Shown here piece by piece: positions 11,673 to 23,590 of a stretch of 64,000 nt of DNA. The first letter of the stretch is position 1; each line of letters starts with the position of its first letter. Origin of the DNA: Galerina marginata. Lineage: Eukaryota; Basidiomycota; Agaricomycetes; Agaricales; Galerinaceae. The stretch is taken from positions 1,054,001 to 1,118,000 of the forward strand of contig JAECYW010000004.1 of the NCBI GenBank assembly GCA_023014335.1, written 5' to 3'. The notes under the pieces were generated by a model, which was given only the letters and a program-made list of their open reading frames with translations, searched no databases and was not told the DNA's origin. A program made the translations under genes and the position numbers.

Positions 11673-12602
11673 ACCTATAAATCCTTCACTTTCTGTCATT
11701 TCTTCTGATGTAGGTGTGAACAGCAGATTGCTACCTACCACTCCCAGATTAGACGGTAAGTGTTGCAGTTTAGCCTAGTTCTTATTTACTAACGTTCGAT
11801 TTGAGTGTGCAGACCAGCAATTCTTTCTGACATACGATAGCGCTGTGTCTTTCGCAAAGCATCTGGAGCTACGAACTCGGGCAGAGGCCGACGGGAGCGA
11901 TTTGAGAGCATTTCGAAGCAGCGGAGTAATGAAGAACGCATCATTTTCTCTGGTCTACGTTTCGTATCTGGGTGGCTAGTCTTGCCAACGGCCATTACCC
12001 TTTGATGTTGAAACTATTCTAGTTAGCCTTTGCGCATGATCGGTACGTTATATCTTTCTTCCTTATCTTTGCTTCCAAATTGCTGATGCTCGTATGTTGT
12101 TCCCAGCTTATTTAAGATTTTATCAAGGCAATAACTACCTCTTCTCACGGCCGACGTGATTCCCAACCACCACCACCGCATTCGTCTAGCAAAACAACGT
12201 CACTAGTTCACTCCTAGCTTGAGACTGGGGACACAAATTAGGCAAGCTCGTCATGCTACTTTTTGCTCACATTTGCTGACTGCGTTTTCAGACCACATCA
12301 GCGTCCTTTCTCGAACGTAGGCAGCTGGTCATGGAGATTTGTACAGCAGCAACCAAAGAAATTTGCGCAGGTAGCACCGGGCGGCCGATGTCTGCTCCTC
12401 CCTCGCATTCCGTTCGAAAGACAGCAGCCGTTATTTATTCCTCGCAATACCGCGCGGCCACGTCACTCGACACAGGCTCTGCTCTCATGATGTCACCAGC
12501 AGGTCGCGACTCGCAAACGAGGGCTGCATTGCGAGAATGTATGTAGTTGGAAATTTTTCGCAGGTTCGTACGGTTCTCATGCATTAACCCTCAACTGTTT
12601 GT

Positions 12603-12620
12603 GCTCATGCTCATGCTCAT
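12603..12620. repeat. Microsatellite (GCTCAT)3
   Basis: Three perfect tandem copies of GCTCAT are followed by a degenerate fourth. Confidence 0.8.
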
Positions 12621-12732
12621 GTTCAGCCAGACGGAAGCTCATGCCGAACGGACATATGCAACAGACCGAGAGAGGTGAATGCACGGAAGGGCGATTCCAG
12701 AATGAGCCACGGTGACTGAACGGAAAGTAACT

Positions 12733-12850
12733 GCGTTATTTTTCCTTGGCCTACATATGGTTTGCCATCTGTCCTGTGAATGGTTGCTGGCAATTAACAT
12801 GTCATCGCCAACGGTCCTGCTTTTGTGAACCTTTTCGTTGGCCCTTGCTC
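12733..12850 (+). repeat. Diverged repeat, family Y copy 1
   Basis: The words TTTTTCCTTGGCCTA, TTTGCCA and TTTTC.TTGGCC occur in the same order at 13745-13825. The next block downstream (12931) belongs to family X, so X and Y may be parts of one larger element. Confidence 0.4.
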
Positions 12851-12930
12851 GACACGATCTATGTGTAACGTGTTCCATCTTTGCACCCCATTTTCTGACA
12901 CTTATGCATTAGTTGTTAGCCCTTCTTATA

Positions 12931-13008
12931 ATTCTACGAGGTGTCCATCCCCGTTCATTTCAACGTTAGGCCGCAGTCTTTCGCCTATACCCCATCGAAA
13001 AAAGGTAT
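12931..13008 (+). repeat. Diverged repeat, family X copy 2
   Basis: This is the second copy of the block at 11597-11672, with scattered substitutions and small gaps. Confidence 0.45.
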
Positions 13009-13744
13009 AAAGTCATATACTTGCCTTTTTGTTGGCGCGTTTCTAACGGTTCTTATGCTGCAAGTCGCGAGCCAAATAACACATCGTTATCTGCTCATTC
13101 TCGGTAGTCAACGTGTCTGTTTGCCTGCACCCCCCTTCCTTAGCAACTTCGTCGTGTGGTCCAGCGAGTCAAACACCTGGAAGAATACTGTCCATCGAGT
13201 GGCCTTCAGAGCTAGATAATGGGACAAGATAGCGAAGCTAGATGCTAACTGTATCCACGTGAGTAGACCGCTATGTCCGACCCTTGACTCTCTAATTCTC
13301 ACTTTCGTTCTAGACCACTGGAGGAACGTTTTGTCGAACGTGCACAGCTAAGCGCTTGTACACCCACAAAAACGAAATTTTTATAGGAACCACCAAAACC
13401 GCCAAGTAGTGAACGACCCTGCCAAGCTTTCTCCCTCCCCGCCAGCCAGGACGAAAGACTGCATTGGCTACACACTTCTCGAGACACTGCGCGGTTATGT
13501 TGGTCAACACGAGCTCTATTAGATATTGGGCATTCAAGTTGGCACAGTGTAAATTATAATGGTAAGCTTTTACAGATTCGAAAAATTATATTTATTAACG
13601 AACAACATACAGACATGTACAGAACTTCTTCATGCCAAACGTAACATTGTAGTATGTGCAAAACTCGAAGGCAGCAATGCGGAAAGGGCGGACGACATTG
13701 ATTGCGGAGCAAGAAAAGGTGGCTGCATGAAATAGGAGAGGAAT

Positions 13745-13825
13745 ACGTCCTTTTTCCTTGGCCTATGTTTTGCCACTTCGCCATCGTCATTTTTATGTCA
13801 AAATTTTCATTGGCCTTGTTCATAT
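13745..13825 (+). repeat. Diverged repeat, family Y copy 2
   Basis: This is the second copy of the block at 12733-12850. The spacing between the shared words is shorter, so internal deletion is likely. Confidence 0.4.
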
Positions 13826-14332
13826 TGGTATTCAACCCCGTTCTATCATCGCATCTTGTCAATAATAACCGATATCCATATTCCAAGCTCTCAGTCTCCT
13901 TTGCCAAGCTCGTGAATCGAATACATAAAAACGGCTACCGAATGTGCAAGTTACGAAGTATCTAAGGACGGCTGGACCATCGCCTTTGCTGTCTCGCCTA
14001 CAATCCCCTCCGCCGCCACGAGATCGCCCAGAAATCTATCCACACGAATCCCCTGCAGATCCAGTAGTATGGCGTCTAATTTAAATTTTGTCTCAATAAC
14101 AATTTATTATGATCACAAGTCGTCAGGGTCTTGGTTCTTACTTTCGCGCCATTTGACGTGAGTTTGAAGTCCACATTGTTCCCATAAATGCATACCACCG
14201 CGGTGAAATTCTCAGAAATTGAACTTTCATCACGAGAAGAAATGTATTGAAAGTGCCTGCACCAGCACTAGCAGCAGGGAAAGAACAAGAGAAACCCGTA
14301 AGGGCAGAACTACTCGAGTATATGAGCAGTTA

Positions 14333-15621
14333 TTACCAGTCAAGGGTAGGAGGAAAGAATTTTGAAATGAGGTCCTTGTAGTAGGACTGTAAGTCCTCGA
14401 CGTTGCAGAGTTTACTGTCTTTGCTATATAAGTCATAAGGATTAAATGCCTTAACAGCTTCCAGAATCTCGGCATCCTTTTCGTTCATCAGGTGCGAGTA
14501 TGCACCTTCCTTATGCCATGGGTAGAAGCTGTGGTAGCGGATCATCGCTAGTGCCTCTGAGGGGAGAAACGACTGATCCTTGAAGACATTGTATAGATAC
14601 TAAAGCCGATTCAATGATTAATCAGAATAAATCTGGGATGAATAATATGGGCATACCTCGTCGTGGCCCCACGATAGCATGACATTGTCAAGCCCACAAT
14701 GTGGCTTGTAAATTCCATATTCTGTTGAGTAAACCTCATGGTATGAGTCCGGATTACCCGCAAATGTGTCGTGGAAGATGATCTTATCGGAAAATTTACA
14801 CCCGACGACTAGCATGAACATGATGAGTGTTTCCACATGAACTCTGTTTGATTGATTCCTCACCAAAAGTGTCCTGCATGGCTTTGTCAGTCTGGGACTT
14901 AAACTCAAGGGACTGACTCACACCAACGATGTCCCACTGGCCGTCCGAACCAAACACAACCAGGAGTTTCCCTAAGTCATGTACCAGCCCCGTCACCTGT
15001 TGAGCGATGAAGGTTAAGAATTTTTGACTGTAGGAGTGGAAAGAATTACCTGCATCCATTCTGGTTTACCGTCTTGTCGGATCGCTTCGGCTGTTTGTAG
15101 TAAATGATCGAGTTGGGACATGTCTGTCTATAAAAGAAGTCAGGTGCAAGTCTGCGACACGGGAAAAGTGAATTCAAAACGCTGAGGATACTTACATCTG
15201 GGTCAGACTCGTCAACTAGGCCATTTAAAATTTCAATAGCCTCCCAGACGCCCATACGGGCACGCTGACGGGTTTTAAATTTGGCTCGAACACTGATATT
15301 AAAGGCTACTGTTTGTTTTTCTGTGCGTAAGTAAGTAAGTATATCTGCTGAAATACTTCATGCTCAGAAGCACAAACCGTGTTGTTCTCGGTAGAAAGAT
15401 TTGATGCGATCGCATACAACTTCGTAGTCTCTGAATCGGTTTTTATCCTTCTCCTTGTCGAAGTTGGAACCTTCCTTCCACGACGTAAAGCTGAGAGAAT
15501 GGACTGCGGGATAAGATCAGTACTTAGTATTAGTTCAGGGGACTGCATTCTGACCGTCGTCCACCGCGTCGGAGGTAGCGGCGAGCCCGAGGGCTGCAGG
15601 TGAGATAGTAGTATTAGGCAT
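14333..15621 (-). CDS. Myo-inositol oxygenase (EC 1.13.99.1)
   Basis: Eight exons (15621-15555, 15503-15378, 15320-15196, 15127-15050, 14996-14922, 14873-14864, 14808-14657, 14599-14333) join in phase to 299 aa, the usual size for the family. The enzyme is a cytosolic di-iron oxygenase that cleaves myo-inositol with O2 to D-glucuronate. Family landmarks are present in order: [25 protein letters not shown] (iron-binding His-Asp), [26 protein letters not shown] and FNPYDLYSK. Exon 6 is a 10-nt microexon that supplies the conserved Gly-Asp-Thr-Phe region. The ATG follows a pyrimidine-rich leader and gives phase 1 into exon 2. No other inositol-catabolism gene is nearby. All metal-ligand motifs are intact, so an active enzyme is likely. 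Confidence 0.93.
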
Positions 15622-16945
15622 TTTTTTCCTCAAAGGAAGTGAAGGAATGAAGTCGAAGAAGGGGACCTGCTGACTGAAGATAGGCTTGCGGCCTTTTATC
15701 GTTTGAGATTGGAGATCGACACCTGGGCGGAGAAAATTCGGTTCAGGGCCCTTTCAATTTCCCCACAGCTGCGATGTAGAATGAGATTCTCTGGTTTCAG
15801 GGGGTTGTCCATGACTAGAAATTGAGATGGTAATGAGTTGGGGTTGGTCCAGACCCGGCGCCTGCTTCGTTGTCGAGGCATAGCCTAAGTATTCAGAATG
15901 AAGTTCTCCGTTGGGTGAGTTTGGGGGTTCAAGTCCCTGCGGAGTCGAGCCCTTCAGGGTCTCCCAGGCTTGAGAACTGGGCAGATAATGAAGCCTTCAA
16001 AAATTTTGAAACTCAAGTGCATGAAGTGGCAAACGTAACGTTGGCAATTTTTGAGCCAACGCAGAAATATTGACATCGAACGAAAATGTGTTTTATATTG
16101 TTTAGCAGACCGATCTATAAGGCCAGAATGATCCGGGGTTGCCTAATGATGATCGATGCCTGATTACGGAAGTGCCCTCGTCCTGTCATTTAACTCCGTT
16201 TCCCAACTTAGCGGTTGGTGTGCCGCGAATGATCGCAGCTTGGCAAAATCTTAATGCGTATCTGATTTACAGATGGATTTGTGACAAATTTACTGTCAGT
16301 ACATTGTGGCCGTAGTGTCAATGTCAGGAATCAGCGTTGGTGATCTTGCGAAACACTCCAACGCCATTAGGCGTAAAATCATTTCTGGCTCAAGCGTCAA
16401 GGTTAAATCATTATCAGTTCCGAGTCGACACTGAGCATTCGCCATAATTTTTAATTCATGCACAGAATCGTTAAGGGATTTAACATTGGGCTCAAAGAAA
16501 CGACTGCCTGAGAAGACATGGATTGACGTTAGCTGAATGGTTTCTTGTCGTGCTTGGGATGGTGAAGGTCCCAAAGACTTCAGGAGAAGTGGCCATACGG
16601 GCTGACACGGAGATGGAACCATGCGGGAGCTGCTACTGGAAAGGATATTGAAGAAGTGGCGAATTCTTAGGTTTACGGTCCGTATGAATGACACCCGATG
16701 GCATGTGCCAGGGTTCAGCCACAAACAAAAGTTTATGTCCATTCTGCGGTGGCTGTGGTCCCTAGGAGATCTCCTCGCGAGAAACACGATTACCGATTCA
16801 AGCGAATGCCAGCCTACTCAAGTCTTTAGCAATTTTAAGGACATCACGCCAACGTTCCTGCCTTCCTGTAATTGCATTACCCGACTTTTCAGTTCAGCGT
16901 CCTCCACTCCCCAATTTGTCTCTTCAATCTGAGGTCTTTATCGAA
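15622..16945. other. Intergenic region between divergent MIOX and RBR genes
   Basis: This stretch must hold both promoters. The pyrimidine-rich leader of the oxygenase lies at its left end. The minus ORF listed at 16296-16787 falls inside it. No TATA box stands out. Confidence 0.4.
16296..16787 (-). CDS. Possible 163-codon ORF, unknown
   Basis: The frame is open with leucine-rich, protein-like composition in its C-terminal two thirds, reminiscent of the loosely conserved tails of fungal F-box-type proteins. No F-box or other motif is clear. The region is also open on the opposite strand at 16621-16932. It could be a fragment of a larger gene or antisense noise upstream of the RBR gene. Confidence 0.25.
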   Translation of the reverse strand: MFLARRSPRDHSHRRMDINFCLWLNPGTCHRVSFIRTVNLRIRHFFNILSSSSSRMVPSPCQPVWPLLLKSLGPSPSQARQETIQLTSIHVFSGSRFFEPNVKSLNDSVHELKIMANAQCRLGTDNDLTLTLEPEMILRLMALECFARSPTLIPDIDTTATMY

Positions 16946-19520
16946 ATGTCGGCCGAGGACTCCATCCAGGAAAGATCCCAAAATTTGGCGCAAGCTTTTG
17001 TAGCATTCGGTATCGAGGTGGGTGGAACAAAAAATTTATTCAGTTGCTAAGGATAACGGTTTTACAGGCGGTACCAACGGAGGCTACAAGGAGTGAAATA
17101 TGCCTGTACTTTCTTCTTCCCGACCTGAAATGCAAATATGGAAGTTTTTGTATGAGGATTCACCCCGTTAACCGAGAGATTTTCCTCTCGGCGATTTCAA
17201 ATCCATTGGTCCAAGATTGGCGGTCCATCCGGAATATATCCACCGTACCACTCGACAAATCTAACAAATTTGAGGGAGTAAACAGAGTGAAAGAGCGTGG
17301 ACGCCATTGTGGCAATCTAAAGGTAAGGCTTTTTGTCCATAATAGTCCCTACCTTCATCGTCACTCGAATAGGGACTGGAAGAGAAATATTCCGAACGAC
17401 CGTCCCCAGAGCTGTATGCGCTCATTCGAAGTCATATTCACCTTTGCCTGGGCCCTGGCTTCCAGATAACGCACATTGCAACCGGTTTTGAATCAAGTTC
17501 ATCGATTTATTTGTCAGGCCTTCCGAAAACGATTACGAAGCATGATGTGGATGCCCTCCTCGCTGACTTTGGATCAGTCATAAGGTGGAAAGCTTTGGAG
17601 GATGGCCAGCGAATATGGGTCCAGTTTACAACCGCTTCGACGGCTTATAGAGCTCTAATAGCTCTCAATAATCCTCTTTACTTCAAGAGGGCTCTAAAGT
17701 GCTGGTTCGATGTCAAAAGAAGAATGCCAGGCACTTCGATCACCGAGACCGCGGTCTCCATCGATTGGGACGTGCCGAGTTTTAATGCGTTTTTAGGGTT
17801 TCCCAATGCCGAGTCAGCGAAACAGGCCGTGCAGAAGCTACATAACGGTCTGTATAGAGGCTTTCTTATGGCCGCAGAGGTCATCAGTATCCCAGCAGTG
17901 GATCGTGCAACCGTCAAGCTATCAAGACTTCCTTTCTTGGGGCAACCTATAGATCCAACTACCCAGGCGATCGCTCGTTTCGCCCAATGTAGTGAGGTGT
18001 TGACCTCGCACTACGAAGGTCGAACAGTGACAGTCCAAGGCGCAATCGAAAGACTCAAGAAGCTTTTCCCAAGCCAGGCAGTAACTTTCGAATTAAGACC
18101 GCCGCCTTACAGAAACGGAAGGATGCAGGCTTGTGCAACCTTTTCTACATTAGACCAGGCACAACAAGCGGCTCGAGCGCTTCATGGACTCAAACCCGAC
18201 TTCCTCGGTGGCGGAACCATCGCCGCGAGACACACGAAATCCGTCACTTTCTATCTAAGATGCGATTTATTCCGAAAGGCCGCTGTAGAAATCGAGGAAT
18301 TCGCCAAAAATGTCGAAATATGTTTTGGGTGTAACCTTGCGATCATCAAATCGGAGACCCAAGTCACATTGCGATTGACTGCGGAGAATATGAAACGACT
18401 CTCCCTTCTGAAGGCAATGTTCGAGAAGTCGCTCAATGGGGCCAAACTTGAACGGGATGGAAAACCTGTATGGGACGATTTCTTTGCACAACCAAATGGA
18501 ATCAAGTTCCTGAAAGACCTCGAACAGGAGCACCCAGGAATAACAGTCGAGAATAGCCCTAGAAAGCAGAAGATCCGCATGTTTGGCAAGTGGGAGGCTA
18601 GGAGGCAAGCCGAAGAGAAAGTAATCGCGAAAATCCAGCAGCTCCGGTCTCAAAGATCCTACGTCATCCCGCTGCCTAGTCGGTTTCCCTTCCTTCATCA
18701 GGAAATTTGGCGCATAGCGGAGCGATATGATTCGGAGACAATTCATCTAGATCCTGGAAAAGACACTGTAACGATATGGGGTAATATCAAAGCGTTCGAC
18801 GAAGTGATGGGAGTCATAAGCTTGACCCAGGTTCAGCTGAGGAGATCCGACCGTAATCCCACTCTCCTCTGTCCCGATTCCCCATGTCCAATTTGCCTCG
18901 ACGAGGTATCAAACCCTGTGACGCTCGCGTGTGGCCATAGTTGGTGTCGGGATTGCTTGAAGCGTTATCTGACTTCGGCAATAGAGCACAAGAACTTCCC
19001 TCTAAGGTGCCTTGGACAATCGACTGAGGACGACTCGAGATGTCAGGGACACATCAGTGTCCAGATAGCGAAAGGGATGTTAACGACCGCCGAATTCGAC
19101 GCTGTTGTCGACGCAGCATTCTCAGCGCATGTGCAGACTCACCCGGAAGAATACCATTTCTGTCCCAGCCGGGATTGTCTTCAGGTCTACCGCTGGCGAA
19201 CGGATTCAGATATCGACAGATTCGTCTTCAGGCGATGCCCATCATGCCTTGTTACGATTTGCCTGGGTTGTCAATCGGCTGCTCACTATGGTGTCACTTG
19301 CAGGGAGCTGAAGCACGGCGATGACCTTTTACGAGAGTGGACAGCGAATCACGACGTTAAGCAGTGTCCAAAGTGCAATGTTACAATTGAGAAGCAAGAC
19401 GGATGCAACCACGTGACATGTATTTGCAGGACACACATCTGCTGGAAATGCCTGAGGACTTTTTCCGACAAAGCTATATACTCCCACCTGAATGAAGCTC
19501 ACGGTGGCATTTACACGTGA
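16946..19520 (+). CDS. CCCH zinc-finger / RRM-KH / RBR-type E3 ubiquitin ligase
   Basis: Exons 16946-17017, 17068-17322 and 17373-19520 (two 50-nt introns) join in phase to 824 aa. Residues 36-56 hold a C-x9-C-x5-C-x3-H finger (C36, C46, C52, H56). An RRM-like fold begins near residue 151 (IYLSGLP) and repeats, and KH-like segments follow around 490-600. The C-terminus is RING1 (from C614, CPICLDEV), IBR, then RING2 (from C774), with the catalytic cysteine in DGCNH at about residue 787. In RBR enzymes ubiquitin passes to this cysteine before the substrate. The RNA-binding-like front suggests targeting to RNA or RNPs, which is inference. Similar multi-domain RBR proteins are known in fungi and plants. 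All zinc ligands are present, so the gene looks active. The upstream exons were placed because they supply the CCCH finger and keep phase. Confidence 0.9.
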
Positions 19521-22500
19521 ACTTCGTAATTCTGCGTTAATTCCTCCATCCCCAACAAAGTGTATACTTAGATTATAACAGCGAATTTATGAATTAGGAA
19601 TATGGTTTTGTGATTTGTGATTCTCGAATCTTATTCAGTTAAAGTAGAACAGGAGAGCCACCACTGAGGGAATGAGATAGAACAGCGGGCACTCGGTGCA
19701 ATGAGGTAAGACAGTCTGGCAAGGGCCCACCAATGGCACGTAACATCCGTCAGTCAAAGCAAGGCCATAGGCCCGTCGCTAGATTGGCCCATACACTCAG
19801 CGTTGAAATTCCGAACTCGGTCCAGGTTGCAGCCCCAAGAAAGAAGAGACTTGTCATTGTAGGACAGCGCGACGCTACTCAAGGTCATTAAATAAAAGCA
19901 GAAGCCGACTTGAAGCTGTGACGATCGTGGTCAATTAGTACCTGTCCGCCTGCACTTGGATTGGCCATTACCGCCATAAGACTGGTAAGCGCGCTCAGTT
20001 AATGGACTATATATAAATACATAGTAATAAAAGAAACGAACTCGTTGGAATACATGTGCTTAGATTTAAGCATATGGATAGGTGGCCTCAATTTTGCGTT
20101 TGAGGAAACTTTGCATTCGTTTTGCAACTGCAACCATTTCGGGATCGAAAAGCTCTGCCGTCTGTATGTCGACGTGCCTGCCGCCATCGTATTCATCCAA
20201 TACTGGTTTCAAGGACAAAAGGAAGGATGTGAGTGCGATGCTGCAGAAGAGGGCATGGTCAGTGATATGACTCGCTCTAAGTTCAAGACGCACTTACGAT
20301 TGCCCAAGTCCTGCCCTTGCCTTAGCAATGCATTTTCATCCGTCCCGGTCAAGAGGTGCCGCGGCTGCCCGTCGTTTTGTCTCGTCGCACGGCTGGGCGA
20401 ATACTGCGACCTGCGGGGAAGAGGTAAGCAGATTCGATTTATGACAATATGATGATATACGTACCGGCCCAAAACTTAGATCTCGAACCCTCCCAACGGC
20501 AGCAGATCATCACTTGATTTAGTCGAATCAACTTATCGGCAACAACTTGTTGATAAATCCGGCTGAAGCCCAGCCTTGGACAAGGCAAAATGAACCACCG
20601 GGATATTGTACAACTGGAATCCAGAGGTACGTTTACGGTTGATCGTACAGAAGAGAAGCGAACCTGATGCTGCTACTCGTTCCTCAACGTCACGACACAC
20701 AACCGAAGGTGGTCCTCGCGCTCGGCCTGACAGCAGCGTTAGTCAAACGAGGGTGGGCACTGGGAAGGTAGCAAGAGTGGCGCGTATTGGTGGCGTTAGC
20801 CACAGGCAAAAGGCGAGGATGGTCCAGCAGACGGGAGGGTGAGGCGCGACGAATATATTTCGTGTTTGAGCAGCGCGAATTTCTGTTATACCACCCCACC
20901 TGTGGCATGTCCGATCCCATGGCCGGGTCAGTCGTGCTGCTCTGGGAGCTTGAAGCGGCCTTGGGAGAACGTGGCGAAGAAGGTCGGTACCCCCGCAGGT
21001 AGGATTAGATTCCTTCGAAGTAGCGGCCGCGATGTCGCGGAGCCTGTGGTCGAGCGGATAAGTAGCTGGATGAAGTAAAAAGCAATACGAGTCGTGTCTC
21101 AGCTCGTTTTGCGACGCACCCAGCAGGTCTCCCTCTCTAAGGTCTCCCTTCGCTGAATCTCATTTAATGTCTCCGTCGCATGTCCTTCCACTGCTGGCCC
21201 ACTTGCTCTGAAATGTCGAGAGGCAGCTCGCTGTGTGAACTAACGGCAGTACTTTTAATACGCTGGCAGATAGATCCTGGGTCCTTTAGAGACATCCTTC
21301 TTCACAGTTGGGGTCCTACACCGTCTTTGCATCCTGGTTCATCCTGGTGGTGAGGTTCAAGCTCTCATGAAAGTCGAATGACCTACTCGAGTACGCATCC
21401 CGGTTGGAGCTTGTCGATGACCCTAAGCCATGCCTAAGTTTAGATGGCTTGCACTCAAAAGTATGTCCATTACTACGAGTCGTTTGCGCTGCTTGTGTTT
21501 CCGATTTCCATGAGTCGAGAAACTAAATCTTCTCTTCGATAGTCTTCGATGCACATGAGTGCTCACCCAAAGTCAAAATTCGTAAGACGGAGCAGGGTCA
21601 ACAGTGAAGATAACGGGGGTGGAGTCATTGTATGAAATGAGGAAAAGCACGAGGCGAGGATGAATCCTGATGATACGGTTGTTCAATGTTGCACGGATCT
21701 CAAGAAGCCACCCGTCAGTCACGTGAGGGATGCGCGGTTCTTCAAAAAATAACTACAGAAGCGCCGATGAATGTTCAACGGCGCCCTTGACTTTTTCGGG
21801 TTTTTATATTTGTGTCCAACCTGTCGTCGAGATACCCTCACTGCTGTCATTTCCTGATCGCCATATAACACGGGCAGCGAAACCAAACCCAATGCTGTCA
21901 CCCTTGCTTGACTTTCACGTACTTGGTGGCCTCGGTCATTCTGAGTTCAAGGTTCGAATTCCGTCCGCACTTAACCGAGCGATCCTGTGAGGTGAAATTA
22001 GCTGTAAAAAAATCAACTGATTTGCCATTTCACCCATCCCACAACTACAAATCTTGACTTGTGTCCTCTCTTCCTCTCCTCAAACCTTTCGCTCCAACAG
22101 TCGTTGTTAGTCATGTGTAAACACGAAATGTACGTTTTGGCTGGTTCTTCGCATAGTTTGTTGGCGTAGTTGACACGTTTCCTACAGAATCGGTGACCTC
22201 TATAGGGGCTGTGGAGTATTTCACGTTTGACGAGTACTGTTTTCTCAAGACTAAGTTAGGATTGTAGCATTTTCATGGCCGGTACTACACAGGCGAGACC
22301 ATCGACTGCAACAGCAATATTTGCAAGACCAGCTTGGCTCACAAGCACAAGTCGGCCAGCAACTGCGGCTGTCAAGAAGTACGTTAGGTTTCCCACTACG
22401 CCGCTGAGCATCTGTGATTTACCCGTCAACAGGTTGTGATTGAGGAGCGACGCATCCAAAACATGTTCCAGATCCCGTTCCCCCGATGCCAACGCACTTC

Positions 22501-23590
22501 ACGCTGAACTGCGCGTCGACAAATTTGATGTCTCCTGCCAATCTCTCCTCAGTTGTCCTATCGCTGTTGCATTGGGTTTTTAATTCGCGTCGGCATGATT
22601 TACTTATTCCATTTTCTTGTACTTTCGATCACATTTGTTATCGTGAAGGGTCTTTTATCCTCGCTATGTTTGCCGCTGCTTCTTAGTGTCACATTATATT
22701 TTCTATCCATTGCATTGATAGCGGGCATCAAGCGGGCATCAGCGAAAGCGCGCCAACCAAACCTTGCAATACATAGCCAATGGAAGGTCCACATGGCCCA
22801 CATAGCGAAGAATTATTTTAGCCACCTTCTATCGCAATAGGTTCACAATAGGACCCTCTAAGGAACATCCATTTTTGGCAACCTTGAATTCTCGACTCAT
22901 TTTTGGTTAGCCTTGGAAGGTTCTCTAATTTTTTTTATGTCTTGTATTTTGATAGACAGTGGCTCAGTGGAGAATTTGTCAGTCAGCAGCCGAAAAAATA
23001 ACGGAGCGCTGAGTGAAGAGAAAAACGTACCTCCATACGCCTTATTTACTTATTCACAATATTGCACAGAGTGGGAGTCGAACATCGAGGACAGGCAAAC
23101 TGACCGACGACTTTAACCGCTGCACTGCGTTTAACATAATTTCAAATCATTTTGTTTGTCTCATTTTCGTGTCACCACCTCTGTCCAACCCCTCGAACGT
23201 CGCAATGCCATCGGATACATACATTATACCATACTTTTTGCAGTTGAGATTGTCCGTTTTTTTGGAGCAAGCTTACATGGATGTTACATTTTTCGTGTCT
23301 TTGAATTGCCGCCACTAATATTCAATGAGATTTCAAGATCACTACGAAGATGGCTCGTCCAATGGGCTGCAGTCTATTGGACCCGTAATATTCCAAGTAG
23401 TTCTGGTTACTACCTGGCCGTGATCGAAACCAATCAACCTTGAGACCGAAAACTGTCCTCTTTTTCTGCCTCGATGTAAAAGCCTGGGCCTTTAATTTCT
23501 CGTTCGTGGAATTAATTAAATGAAAGTCACGGCAGCTGACTCCGCCACTTCTGAATTCGAAAGGTTTCAGAATGTTTGTGGCCTAAATAC
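19521..23590. other. Mostly non-coding, possible gene remnants
   Basis: The minus frame 20066-20271 (ending in a stop after KIEATYPYA) has protein-like character and a 3' splice site (TTCTGCAG) in front. The candidate exon before it is closed by stops, so I treat it as a remnant. A Pol III box A/box B-like pair lies at 23075-23123 (minus). Nothing else is supportable. Confidence 0.35.

Larger units (their letters stand above)
8950..14332. other. Gene-poor region with diverged repeats
   Basis: Many short ORFs lie here on both strands, but none forms a recognisable protein. The minus ORF 9137-9511 is listed separately. Two pairs of similar blocks (11597/12931 and 12733/13745) and a GCTCAT triplet repeat show that much of it is repeat-derived. 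Confidence 0.4.

Noticed and set aside
20066..20293. Minus ORF that might be the last exon of a larger enzyme gene
   Set aside because: The candidate upstream exon is closed by stops and no diagnostic motif (such as a P450 haem loop) is present.
21036..21070. tRNA-Ser-like box A (GTGGTCGAGCGGATAAG)
   Set aside because: No T arm or acceptor partner follows.
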